Assembly (NCBI GenBank): GCA_022839525.1
Contig: JALHET010000001.1
Coordinates: 1-32,133, forward strand
Direction: 5' to 3'
Source: Lentisphaerota bacterium
GTDB lineage: Bacteria; Verrucomicrobiota; Kiritimatiellia; RFP12; UBA1067
Length of the DNA: 32,133 nt
The position numbers were made by a program, and so were the translations under genes. The notes beneath the pieces were generated by a model. It saw only the letters and a list, made by a program, of their open reading frames with translations, ran no database searches and was not told the origin of the DNA. Below are positions 7,865-15,720 of the stretch, piece by piece (the stretch's first letter is position 1; each line of letters starts with the position of its first letter).

Positions 7865-8488
7865 ATGGGGAAAATCGGAATTCTCGGCGGGACGTTCAAT
7901 CCGATCCATCTCGGCCACCTGCTGGCCGGACGCGCGGCGGCGGAAGCGTTCGGGCTGGACAGCGTGCTGTTGGCGCCGTGCAACGTCTCCCCCTTCAAGG
8001 TGGGCTCGCCCGTCCTTGCCTCAGGGGCGGACCGGCTGGAAATGGTGCGGCTGAGCGTGGCGGGCGACCCGCTGTTCGAACCCTGCGCGGTCGATCTCGA
8101 ACGGGGCGGCACCTCGTATGCGGTGGACACGGTGCGGACGCTGCGGGAGCGCAGCCCCGGCGACCAGTTCGCCTTCATCATCGGCATGGACGCCCTGAGG
8201 GGGCTGTGCCACTGGCACAACGTCGACGAGCTGCTGGAACTGTGCGAGGTGGTGACGGTCGAGCGCCCGGGACTGGATGTCCGGGTGACGGCGGACGCCC
8301 TGGGCTTCCCTCCCGCCACGTGCGGCAAACTGCTGGCGAAGGTGACCCGCGGCCCACTGTTCGACGTTTCCTCCTCCGAAATCAGAAGAAGAATTGCGGA
8401 GGGGAAAACAATCCGGTATCTTGTATGTCCTGAGGTTGAGGCGTATATCCGTACGCACGGGCTGTACGGGGCGGCAAAGGAGGAGTGA
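7865..8488 (+). CDS. nadD: Nicotinate-nucleotide adenylyltransferase
   Basis: A 207-residue enzyme adenylating nicotinate mononucleotide in NAD synthesis. The N-terminus has the nucleotidyltransferase motif GGTFNPIHLGHL (8-19), and the late motif is VSSSEIRRRI, equivalent to the family ISSTxIR. The GMDAL and WHN segments also match NadD. ATG 7865 follows AAGGGGAAGCGGA. Its stop overlaps the rsfS start by 4 bp, implying translational coupling; nadD-rsfS adjacency is common across bacteria. With nadK about 4 kb upstream, two NAD(P) steps lie in this window. Confidence 0.95.
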   Translation: MGKIGILGGTFNPIHLGHLLAGRAAAEAFGLDSVLLAPCNVSPFKVGSPVLASGADRLEMVRLSVAGDPLFEPCAVDLERGGTSYAVDTVRTLRERSPGDQFAFIIGMDALRGLCHWHNVDELLELCEVVTVERPGLDVRVTADALGFPPATCGKLLAKVTRGPLFDVSSSEIRRRIAEGKTIRYLVCPEVEAYIRTHGLYGAAKEE

Positions 8489-8838
8489 CCATTACTTCGG
8501 AACAGATAGCCCTTGAGGCGGCATCGGCTTTGGCGGGAAAAAAGGCGGAGGACGTCCGCATTTTTGACGTGCGCGGGCTGTCGTCCGTGACAGATTTTTA
8601 TGTGGTGGCAACCGGCACCTCGGCGCCGCACCTCAAAGCGCTGGTCGCGGAAACGCAGCACCGCATGAAAGCATCGGGCATCGCCTCCTCCCGCAAAACG
8701 GGCGAGCCCGTCAGCGGCTGGGTGGTGGTGGATTACGTTCACGCGGTCGTTCACGTCTTCTCGACAGAGGCGCGGGCGTATTACGCGATCGAGAAGCTTT
8801 GGGCTACAGCCAAAGAGCTTCCGCCGCCTCACCCGTAA
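8485..8838 (+). CDS. rsfS: Ribosomal silencing factor RsfS
   Basis: A 117-residue protein of the RsfS/YbeB/Iojap family, which binds ribosomal protein uL14 and blocks subunit joining under nutrient limitation. Recognisable segments are IFDVRGLSSVTDFYVVATGTSAPHL and GWVVVDYVHAVVHVFSTEAR, with the ending YYAIEKLW. It uses a GTG start within GTGA, overlapping the nadD stop by 4 bp, with AAGGAGGA just upstream. The last 35 bp overlap the 3' end of the convergent membrane-protein gene on the other strand. Confidence 0.95.
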   Translation: MTITSEQIALEAASALAGKKAEDVRIFDVRGLSSVTDFYVVATGTSAPHLKALVAETQHRMKASGIASSRKTGEPVSGWVVVDYVHAVVHVFSTEARAYYAIEKLWATAKELPPPHP

Positions 8839-9232
8839 AGTACCCCTCTTCGTCCATCCCCTGGATGTCGAGCAACATTTTGGCGAGGGCGGAGGTGTCT
8901 TCGGTTTTCCCGGAGGCCGGCTTCGGGGCGCCTTGGGTGAGGCGCCGGCCGGCCGGTTCCGCCCGGCCTTCCGTCTGGCGGGTCAGGTGCAACTGGAAGG
9001 CGCCCCCCAACAGAAGTATGAGCGCGGCCGCCGCCGCGACGTTCAGGTAAAAAGGCGAGAAGATACGGGCGCGGCTCCCGCCCGCACACCGGAACGCCTC
9101 CCGCCGGATGGCCTCCTCCACCCCGGGGGAAGGCTCTCCCGCCAAACGGAAGCCCTGCCGCACGAGCGGCGCAAGCCCGGCCAGCTCCTCTTCGAGCGTG
9201 CAAGGATCAATATCTGCCGTTTGCGTTTTCAT
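8804..9232 (-). CDS. Single-pass membrane protein, probable anti-sigma partner
   Basis: A 142-residue protein with an N-terminal acidic cytoplasmic-type segment of about 60 residues, one transmembrane helix (about 61-80, FYLNVAAAAALILLLGGAFQ) and a proline/glycine-rich tail. It overlaps the ECF sigma gene by 4 bp (ATGA), the usual arrangement for a cognate anti-sigma or regulator. No HxxxCxxC zinc anti-sigma motif is visible, so assignment rests on context and topology. The C-terminal EDTSALAKMLLDIQGMDEEGYF segment has no function I recognise. The 3' end overlaps rsfS convergently by 35 bp. Confidence 0.7.
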   Translation of the reverse strand: MKTQTADIDPCTLEEELAGLAPLVRQGFRLAGEPSPGVEEAIRREAFRCAGGSRARIFSPFYLNVAAAAALILLLGGAFQLHLTRQTEGRAEPAGRRLTQGAPKPASGKTEDTSALAKMLLDIQGMDEEGYFTGEAAEALWL

Positions 9233-9816
9233 GACTGTCCCTCCTCGGCCATCATCTTCTTCAGCTTCACCATGGCGTCGTGCATGCGCCCGAGCGCCGT
9301 GTTGAGGGGGATGCCGAGCGCCTGCGCGATCTCGCTGAAAGAAAGCTCCCCCTGCACCCGCATCAGGAACACCTCCCGCTGCACGGCGGGAAGCCTGCCG
9401 ACCGCCCGCATCACGCGCCGCGTCAAATCCTCGTTCTCCACCGCTTCCGCAGGACCCGCGCCCTTCGCGGCAAGAGTGTCCACCAGCGGATTGTCCTCTT
9501 CGTCCTCAACCGCGTCCAAGCTGATGTCCGGCTTGCGCTTCCTCCGGAAGTCGATCAGCAGGTTCCGCGCGATTTTCCACATCCAGGCTTTAAACGACAC
9601 GTCGGTAAACCGCGCCGCGTGACGGATCACGCGGAACCAGACCTCCTGAAAAAGGTCTTCCGCATCCGCCCGGTTGCCGGTCATCCCCAAAAGCCATGAG
9701 AAGAGGGCTGACCGGTACCGGGTCACCAGCCGCTCCATCGCCGCCGCATCGCCTTGCGCATAGTCGCGCAACAGATCTGCGTCGCTGGTTTCGGCATCTG
9801 GCATCGTCTGTTTCAT
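9229..9816 (-). CDS. ECF-type RNA polymerase sigma factor
   Basis: A 195-residue sigma-70-family protein lacking region 1 and most of region 3. Region 2 is clear (RYRSALFSWLLGMTGNRADAEDLFQEVW, about 35-62), with the DAEDLFQEV core-binding stretch and the WMWKIARNLLIDFRRKRK promoter-melting segment. Region 4 (RLPAVQREVFLMR...LSFSEIAQALGI, about 140-185) is the -35-binding helix-turn-helix. A linker of about 45 acidic residues separates them. It is followed with 4-bp overlap by a membrane protein, presumably its regulator. The start has no visible Shine-Dalgarno. I could not identify a convincing ECF promoter in 9817-9942. Confidence 0.92.
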   Translation of the reverse strand: MKQTMPDAETSDADLLRDYAQGDAAAMERLVTRYRSALFSWLLGMTGNRADAEDLFQEVWFRVIRHAARFTDVSFKAWMWKIARNLLIDFRRKRKPDISLDAVEDEEDNPLVDTLAAKGAGPAEAVENEDLTRRVMRAVGRLPAVQREVFLMRVQGELSFSEIAQALGIPLNTALGRMHDAMVKLKKMMAEEGQS

Positions 9817-9942
9817 GGAAGGAAACGGCTGGCGGGCCGGTTTATTGGGGAAAATTTTTCAGGAGACGCCTTTTTCCCGCGTTTCCCCCGCTTTTCCACC
9901 CCCAAAAGCCCCTTTCCCACGCCTTCACCGGAGGTGATACGT

Positions 9943-10038
9943 ATGGTAGCAAAAAAAACAGCCCGCGTTCAAGGCACCGTTCAAACGCTGAACGGGCCTG
10001 TTCCAGTATTAAGCCCAATCCGTTACCGTTTATTCTGA
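9943..10038 (+). CDS. Possible 31-residue protein with near-ideal ribosome-binding site
   Basis: ATG 9943 is preceded by GGAGGTGAT, an almost complete anti-16S match 5 nt upstream, the best ribosome-binding site in the window. The 31-residue product begins with a basic stretch (MVAKKTARVQ) and ends PVPVLSPIRYRLF; it has no signal peptide or membrane helix. I recognise no family. It is divergent from the ECF sigma gene with a 126-bp spacer. A partly self-complementary segment (9961-9971 with 9989-9997) lies inside. It could be a small regulatory or structural protein, or a leader ORF for something lost downstream. Confidence 0.45.
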   Translation: MVAKKTARVQGTVQTLNGPVPVLSPIRYRLF

Positions 10039-10315
10039 AGGGAAGTGACGACTCTGAAAGGCTTTTAGATTCTTACCTTTCTTCGCTGTGGGTATAGGGG
10101 ACGTATTTGTACACGGCACATTAGGCCTTTCCCCTCGCGTGAACCGCCTTGAGCGCCCGCGCCAACTTCCGCTTGAGTCCCTAGACGCCAACTCATGCAG
10201 ACTTCCATATGCGCCTCCGCTCCGCCAGCGGCCATTTGTCTAATGTCAAACTACGACCCCTGTTCACCCACTTTTTAGATGCCAGCAAATCCCTATGGGA
10301 TGCTAGTGTAATGAA
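10039..10315. other. Non-coding spacer with decayed sequence and one REP-like motif
   Basis: No intact gene. On the minus strand, 10132-10188 reads GLKRKLARALKAVHARGKA and a stop, but the frame is preceded directly by a TAG and has no start, so it looks like gene debris. A copy of the 23-bp motif described at 13192-13389 lies at 10238-10260. ATCCC-TAT-GGGAT (10289-10301) is a small hairpin just beyond the glycosidase stop, without a U tract. Confidence 0.5.
10238..10260 (-). repeat. Copy C of a 23-bp REP-like motif
   Basis: On the minus strand it reads GGGGTCGTAGTTTGACATTA then GAC. It differs at 2 of 23 positions from copy A (13192-13214, plus strand) and at 2 from copy B (13367-13389, minus strand). 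With flanks, the similarity to copy B extends over 36 bp (10237-10272 versus 13366-13401) with 4 mismatches. Confidence 0.75.
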
Positions 10316-13156
10316 CTAATGAATTTCTCCCCTCATCAGCGTGCCCAACTGCGTGGCGGCATCCTGCCACGCGCGGCTATCGCCCTGGCCGGTCAATGCG
10401 ATTACGTAGGTCGGCTGCTGCAGAACGAATCTCTCGCCCGGCGCGACCGTCACCGCCTCCTCCAGTTTCAGCCATGCGTCGGGATGCTGCCCGCCTTGCG
10501 GATTGATCCGGAAATGGACGTCCACGCCCGCGTTTATCGGCGCGACCGCACCGAAAAACCGGCCGACCTCCGCCTCCATCCAGCAACTTGAAGGCGGCAC
10601 ACCCCACAGATTGGGCGGCAACTTCTCCGGTGTCTTGCGGAATTCGTTGTAGAGACGGAAATAGAAACCCTTGAGCCGCAGCGGACGATCTCCCGTGTTG
10701 CGCGCGCTGACCGCCTCTGCGACAAACCACGGCACGCCCGGCGGCAGATAGAGCCGGTGCGTGATCGCCATGCGGTCGCCACCGTTCGCCCCATCACCGG
10801 TGATCTCGATCACGGCAATGCCGTCCTCGACCCGCCCCTCTACCGTGCGCACGGTATGGATGTCGGTCCAGCGGAACCGCCCCTCTGAGTCGAGCGTCAT
10901 CAGCATGGCCGTATAGCTGCCGAACGATGCCTCACTGCCATCCAGTGTCACGCGCTCCACCATCTGCCGACCGCCCACACGCCCGCTCAGCGTGATGCGT
11001 CCATTGCTTGCATGGAAGGCGTCGCCCTCGCGCATGAATGTCGCGGGAGCCTCGCCGACGCGGCCGCGACGCGCCACCTGCAACGGCGATGGCAGCGGCG
11101 GGCGCATGATCGTCTTGGGCGCAGGCACCGGACGAAAACGCCATGCCGCCGCCTCACAGTGCAACTCCGTGAACATCTCGGTGATCAGCGGATACGGCAC
11201 GCCATCTTCGTTGACGAGCCCGTAGTTGGAGTCTTCCGGGAAGGAGGTGCTGATGCCCAGCGCGGGCTCGTCCACCCACATGAAATAATCATAGCCCAGC
11301 AGGAACGGCAGGCTCAGCATCGTGCGCGCGAAGAGACTCGTCGCCTGCGTGCGTTCAGCCTGCGTGCGGAAACGCTGTCCCGCGCCATGTACGCTCGGCA
11401 CACCGGCATCAAGCGCGGGGAACGACCACTCGGTAATCAGCATCGGCCGTTGGACATAATCGTAGAACTGCTGGAAGTGCTCGGACACCGGCGCGCCCCA
11501 GCGGCCCTGACGCAGATGCATGTAGACGCGCCCTTCGTCGAGATCAGCCATCGGATAAACGTTGAAGGTCACGACATCGCAGAACTTGCCCGAAACCTTC
11601 CATACTTCCGGGTGCGCACCGCCCGTGCCGGCAAAACGTGCGCCCAGCACCAGATGGTTCGGATCAACCTCACGGATCGCTCGCGCCGCAAGGGAAAAAT
11701 AGCGCTCCGCCGTATGTTCCAGAAACGCCAGCTTCGCCGCGCGCGCCGCGTCGGTCTGATGCGGCAATTGCTCAAGACCGAGCAGCTCGTCAAAGCTCTT
11801 GGCCTGCGTGCCGAACGCTACGTTGAAGTCTGCGATCTTACCGTCAAAACGCGCGGACATCAACGCCACCAAGGCGCGTTTCGCCGTATGTTCCGGACCT
11901 TTTTTCATTGCGGCATCAAAGAGACCGGTATCCTTCGCACCGCGTCCCCACCACGCCAACTCGTTGTCGATGAAGTAACCGAACAGCCAAGGATCGTCGC
12001 GGTGCGGCAGACAGCGGATCCGCGCCACATACCGGCAGTAGGCCTCGAAATCCGGATGAAAGACATTCGGAAAAGCCGAGCACGGCCGCCGCTCATGCGG
12101 CGTGATATCGTACTCGTCGCCCAGCGTCGCCAAATGCGAGCCGATGCCGAGGGATTCGGTGTGTATCAGCCCGCGGTGCTTGAGCCCGTGCGAACAGCCT
12201 CCCCCGAGCATGTTGAACCCCCATTGCTTCAAACGCCCCAGCGTCTCGCGCTCCCACTCGGCCTGATCGGCATACTTCTCCTTGTTTTTACGGCCATAGG
12301 GCGCATAGCCCAGCTTCTCGCACCAGAGCCCGTGATAGGAAACATGATCCACGCCCAGCAGCACCAGGCCGCGTCCCAGCGGGTCGATCGCCCACCAGCG
12401 CCCGTCCGGCTTTTTGACCACACGGAAAAAACCGGTCGCCTCGTCCCGCACGTCGGACACGCCGTTCGCCACCTCGAACGGCGGTATCGGCTGCGGTGCC
12501 GCAACCTTCTCCGCCACGGGTTGCGGCCAAGACGCACACACGTCGCTGTAAGTGCCGACAAGACCCGATACGCGCAACGCGGGCCGTCCGGCGCGCACCG
12601 CCTCCGCCGTGAAGCCAAAGCGCCGGCGCAGAATCAAGCGCCCGTCCGGCGCGAGGATCGTGCCGGTGACGCCCTTCGCATCCATGCTGATTCGCAGGCG
12701 GTGCGGCTGGCCGAACACCCACGGCACCGCCGGCGCCTCATTGATCTCCATCTTCAGGTTGTTCTGCGCCAGCCACTCGCCGTCGCGCATCTCGCACAAC
12801 TCCACCGTCGGCCGCAGGCCGTGCTCCGGCGGCATCTGCACCAACGCCAAATGCCAAAAGTTTTTGGGATCCGCCACGATCGCCACCGCCGCAACATCCC
12901 ATCCGATGCTCTGTGCCTTTTGCGGCGTGAAGAGCGCCTCGACCGTGACATCGGCGGCGAGCGGTGCCGCCTCATACACGACGATGCTGTGCCCGTTGGT
13001 GTTGGAATTCACGATCTCTCCCGGCCGGAACCGCCATACCAGCGGATCGCCGAACCACCCCTTGCCGTCGGTCGGCAACACCGTCAATTCCGCGCCGAAC
13101 GCCGTGACAGCCACCGTCAGCAAAACCATTCCAATCCCGAATCTCCGTTTCATCAT
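10316..13156 (-). CDS. Large secreted glycoside hydrolase, agarase-like (clan GH-A fold)
   Basis: A 946-residue protein with a Sec signal peptide (1-21, ending TAFGA). Residues 25-215 look like a beta-sandwich/lectin-like module. FRVVKKPDGRWWAIDPLGRGLVLLGVDH (244-271) is the entry to a TIM-barrel domain as in agarase-type enzymes. The barrel has YFIDNELAWW (E399, acid/base) and PMLITEWSFPALD (E576, nucleophile), the two glutamates of clan GH-A. A C-terminal beta-rich domain (about 680-946) follows. It probably cleaves a galactan or similar marine/gut polysaccharide outside the cytoplasm; the substrate is inferred only. AAAGGGGG precedes the first of two ATGs. Flanked by copies of a 23-bp repeat. 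Confidence 0.8.
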   Translation of the reverse strand: MMKRRFGIGMVLLTVAVTAFGAELTVLPTDGKGWFGDPLVWRFRPGEIVNSNTNGHSIVVYEAAPLAADVTVEALFTPQKAQSIGWDVAAVAIVADPKNFWHLALVQMPPEHGLRPTVELCEMRDGEWLAQNNLKMEINEAPAVPWVFGQPHRLRISMDAKGVTGTILAPDGRLILRRRFGFTAEAVRAGRPALRVSGLVGTYSDVCASWPQPVAEKVAAPQPIPPFEVANGVSDVRDEATGFFRVVKKPDGRWWAIDPLGRGLVLLGVDHVSYHGLWCEKLGYAPYGRKNKEKYADQAEWERETLGRLKQWGFNMLGGGCSHGLKHRGLIHTESLGIGSHLATLGDEYDITPHERRPCSAFPNVFHPDFEAYCRYVARIRCLPHRDDPWLFGYFIDNELAWWGRGAKDTGLFDAAMKKGPEHTAKRALVALMSARFDGKIADFNVAFGTQAKSFDELLGLEQLPHQTDAARAAKLAFLEHTAERYFSLAARAIREVDPNHLVLGARFAGTGGAHPEVWKVSGKFCDVVTFNVYPMADLDEGRVYMHLRQGRWGAPVSEHFQQFYDYVQRPMLITEWSFPALDAGVPSVHGAGQRFRTQAERTQATSLFARTMLSLPFLLGYDYFMWVDEPALGISTSFPEDSNYGLVNEDGVPYPLITEMFTELHCEAAAWRFRPVPAPKTIMRPPLPSPLQVARRGRVGEAPATFMREGDAFHASNGRITLSGRVGGRQMVERVTLDGSEASFGSYTAMLMTLDSEGRFRWTDIHTVRTVEGRVEDGIAVIEITGDGANGGDRMAITHRLYLPPGVPWFVAEAVSARNTGDRPLRLKGFYFRLYNEFRKTPEKLPPNLWGVPPSSCWMEAEVGRFFGAVAPINAGVDVHFRINPQGGQHPDAWLKLEEAVTVAPGERFVLQQPTYVIALTGQGDSRAWQDAATQLGTLMRGEIH

Positions 13157-13191
13157 GTATCCCCCTTTTGACTTGAACGTTGTGGCTTGTT

Positions 13192-13389
13192 GGGGTCGCA
13201 GTTTGACATGAGACCTTTCGTGTTTCCGGCAGCCTTAATATGTGCGAGGCCGACCGGTACAAGGCTTTGCCGGTTTTCAACCGTGTTATCCTTTCGTTGC
13301 CGCCTCAGTTGCCTTGCCATAGCAGCACCTTACCACACCGCGAAAACGCTCCGCACCCCCTTGAGTGTCTAATGCCAAATTACGACCCC
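13192..13389. mobile_element. REPIN/MITE-like element with inverted 23-bp ends
   Basis: Copy A of the motif (13192-13214) reads GGGGTCGCAGTTTGACATGA then GAC on the plus strand. Copy B (13367-13389) reads GGGGTCGTAATTTGGCATTA then GAC on the minus strand. The two face each other and bound a 198-bp segment; 19 of 23 positions agree. Such facing REP motifs are the form taken by REPINs, which are mobilised by RAYT (IS200-like) transposases. A decayed transposase-like start lies inside (13318-13320). Copy C at 10238 lies beyond the glycosidase gene. Confidence 0.6.
13245..13320 (-). pseudogene. Possible relic of a REP-associated (Y1/IS200-like) transposase start
   Basis: From ATG 13320 the minus strand reads MARQLR, the usual opening of REP-associated tyrosine transposases. 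The next bases carry, in another frame, GGCAACGAAAGG (GNER), which in intact proteins follows about a dozen residues later as SRGNER. This suggests an internal deletion joined the two pieces. The expected HUH catalytic region is absent. The match is short and made from memory of the family, so it is tentative; position between inverted REP-like motifs supports it. Confidence 0.35.
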
Positions 13390-13441
13390 TGTCCCCCCAC
13401 TGAATTCTCTCGCCATCACACATCTCCTTTTCGTCTGCGTT

Positions 13442-14062
13442 CTAGCATCTTGTGTCGTCAACAGCTACTTGAATGTTGGTCGCCAGCAACCGAACGATTT
13501 CTCGATAACACTTGTCAAACGAATCCGCCCGGCAACGGGCTTGCCCCATGTCGAAAGTCTCGCACATGGCGGCTTGGTCGGAGGTTTCGGCATAGCGCCG
13601 GGTACGCGGCATCCGATCCGCAAGCCATTCCTTGGCGCCACGGATGGCTTCGGGATCGGCAGGCGATTGAAGATCGTCGGGCAATCCGCGACATCCTCTA
13701 AGGGATTCCGCCGCAGCCAGGAACCAAGCCTCGAATTCACGCTTGGCGAGAACAACCGAAATGTCCATGTCCGAACGGGCGGCTTGGGCGCGGCGCAACA
13801 GCGCTGGGCCTTCCTTGGCGGGACAGCCATCATCGCAATCCAGCAAGACCAGAATGGTGCCGTCTTTCCCGACCTGACGGGCGGCAAGTTCGATGGAGCG
13901 CTCCAGCTCGCCGGGCCTGACAAGCTTCGCTGCTGAAACTCGAAGAACCGGGCGGATGTCGAGAGACAGCCCAGGATTCAACGTCGCTGCGATCCGGCGA
14001 ATCAGGACGGGCACGGCCGAACGCTCTCCTTCGCCTTCGACGATCAAGGCCACCCGGATCAT
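13442..14062 (-). CDS. DUF4276 family (Toprim-like) protein, partner of the AAA ATPase
   Basis: A 206-residue protein starting at ATG 14062 (MIRVALIVEGEGER); one base separates it from the ATPase stop (TGACATG), so translation is coupled. The opening VEGEGE (8-13) and the LLDCDDGCP motif (D75, D77, D78) match the Glu plus DxD metal-binding pattern of Toprim folds, as in OLD-family nucleases. REFEAWFLAA (108-117) is a further DUF4276 hallmark. By analogy with ATPase-Toprim defence pairs (AbiL, PARIS, OLD/Gabija) it is the likely effector nuclease; no activity is shown for this protein. It ends 285 bp from the glycosidase start, across the REPIN-like element. Confidence 0.8.
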   Translation of the reverse strand: MIRVALIVEGEGERSAVPVLIRRIAATLNPGLSLDIRPVLRVSAAKLVRPGELERSIELAARQVGKDGTILVLLDCDDGCPAKEGPALLRRAQAARSDMDISVVLAKREFEAWFLAAAESLRGCRGLPDDLQSPADPEAIRGAKEWLADRMPRTRRYAETSDQAAMCETFDMGQARCRADSFDKCYREIVRLLATNIQVAVDDTRC

Positions 14063-14063
14063 G

Positions 14064-15275
14064 TCAGCACTCTCCCGATTCAAAAAGCTCAAGCTGGCGG
14101 GGCGAGACGCCCGAAACGGCTTGCTCGCAGGGGTCGAGCTGGTTGAGGCGGAGCAATTCGCCGACCGTATAAAGATTATCTCGAATCGCACCGCGTGCGA
14201 CCTCGTCAACAGGGCCGATCTGCGTCTCGCCTGCAATCATCTTCACAGCCAGGATGTGGGAGTCCGAAATGTCCTTGTCGTCAAGAAGATCCGGGCTGTG
14301 GCTAGTGACCAGCACCTGCATGTTGTGTGAAGCGGAACGCAAGGCGTCGCGAAGCACCCCGGCGGCTCCGGGGTGCAAGGCGACTTCCGGCTCCTCGATG
14401 CCCACCAAGCGAACCGCCTTGGCGGGATTCTCGGATGTCTGGGAAAGCGCCGACAAGACCCCCAAGGCGCGCAAGGTGCCGTCCGACATGTTTTCCGCAA
14501 GGAACCGCCACGGCGCGGCGTTCGATCCAACCTTTTGGCGAAACTCGAGCGTTTCCTTCTTCCCCACGTGGCGGACATCGACAGCCGTCACCCCGGGCAC
14601 CACCTTCGCGAGGCTTTCCACCACATGGTCGCGAGCGGCCTGCGGCAGCTTGTCCAGAACGCTGGCGAGGTTGCGTCCATCGCGATGGAGGACGACTCCC
14701 GAGTCCGGCGGCTGCATGTCCCGGATTTCATCCGGATTCAGATTATAGAACCCCATGTGCGTCAGGCAGTCGTACAAAGGACGAAACTCCGGAAGTCCCG
14801 AAGCCGAGACAAGATAGAGCCGGTCGCTTGCGGCGGAGGGTGGGTTTGGTATGCTGGATGCCTTCACTCCGCCTTGTTCAACTACATAGAAAACCTTCTC
14901 TGAAAGCGAGTGCTTGGGGAAGACATGACATTCTTCTCGCTGGACTTCAAAGCCTCCCCTGGGCTTCGCCCCCACCTGAAACGCATAGGCGGCGTTCGCG
15001 CCATCGGGAAGCTCCAAGTCGAGCCGGATGCCAAAGTGCGTGGGGTGGCCTGACGAGCGCCGCCGCACTTCGTTGATCCCGCCCCGATCCCGCAAGGCAT
15101 GGTCGATCGACGTGTTGAGCGATTCCGTCACCAACCGCAAGGCATCGAGAAAATTGCTTTTGCCGGCACCGTTCTGTCCGACAAGAAACACCAGCGGCCG
15201 AAGATCCACGGAACACCGCGCAATGCTTTTGTAGTTTCGTAAAACCACCCGCGAAATCAGGGTCGAGTCTTCCAT
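14064..15275 (-). CDS. AAA family (ABC/SMC-like, AAA_21) ATPase of a putative defence module
   Basis: A 403-residue protein starting at ATG 15275 with AAGGA upstream; a longer upstream frame is not conserved-looking. The N-terminus ISRVVLRNYKSIARCSVDL leads to Walker A GQNGAGKSN (33-41), as in RecF/OLD-type ATPases. The signature-like MSDGTLRALG is at 263-272, Walker B VRLVGIEEPEVALHP at 288-302, and the H-loop TSHSPDLL at 324-331. The middle (about 60-250) is variable, without a coiled coil long enough for SMC function. It is the first gene of a two-gene unit with a Toprim-like DUF4276 protein; such pairs typically sense phage or foreign DNA. Phage specificity unknown. Confidence 0.85.
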   Translation of the reverse strand: MEDSTLISRVVLRNYKSIARCSVDLRPLVFLVGQNGAGKSNFLDALRLVTESLNTSIDHALRDRGGINEVRRRSSGHPTHFGIRLDLELPDGANAAYAFQVGAKPRGGFEVQREECHVFPKHSLSEKVFYVVEQGGVKASSIPNPPSAASDRLYLVSASGLPEFRPLYDCLTHMGFYNLNPDEIRDMQPPDSGVVLHRDGRNLASVLDKLPQAARDHVVESLAKVVPGVTAVDVRHVGKKETLEFRQKVGSNAAPWRFLAENMSDGTLRALGVLSALSQTSENPAKAVRLVGIEEPEVALHPGAAGVLRDALRSASHNMQVLVTSHSPDLLDDKDISDSHILAVKMIAGETQIGPVDEVARGAIRDNLYTVGELLRLNQLDPCEQAVSGVSPRQLELFESGEC

Positions 15276-15468
15276 GGCGTTTTTTCCTTGTGATGATGAC
15301 GAATGGGATGAACAATGTATGGAGAAGATATAACAATTAGCGCCCACAAATGCCAGAGCGAAACGATGGAGAGGAGAAGAGCGCCGAACGCCCAACGTCG
15401 AACACAGAACGCAGAAGTGGCTTATTGGGCGTCGTGTTGAAGCCGCTCCACAGGCTATCGTCCTGCGC

Positions 15469-15493
15469 GGTGATCGCCGAGCCGGCGATCACC
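15469..15493. repeat. Perfect 10-bp inverted repeat
   Basis: GGTGATCGCC (15469-15478) and GGCGATCACC (15484-15493) around the 5-nt loop GAGCC. No U tract on either side, so it is not a typical intrinsic terminator. Confidence 0.75.
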
Positions 15494-15720
15494 CACGGGG
15501 TCGGCGTGTAGGTGGAGCGGCAAAGGCCGGGAAAAAGGGCCGTGTCTGAAAACAGGTGTTGCCCGTGGCATATGTGCATTGGTTTTTCAAAACGGTAAAA
15601 GTATTTCCGGTGGTTTCTGAAAAGTCAACTCTATTAAACGAGCGCATTGAAGTTACCGGCAAGGGTGTGGTACTTTAATAAGCGTCTAACGCGGGCGAAG
15701 CCCGCAACCCTATTCAATCT

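Noticed and set aside
11012..13171. 719-codon open frame on the plus strand
   Set aside because: Antisense to the large glycosidase with signal peptide and catalytic motifs; no recognisable domain.
15337..15579. 80-codon minus-strand frame ending in repeat-like sequence
   Set aside because: No ribosome-binding site; spans the GAAC/CAAC repeats and a perfect hairpin, so it looks non-coding.
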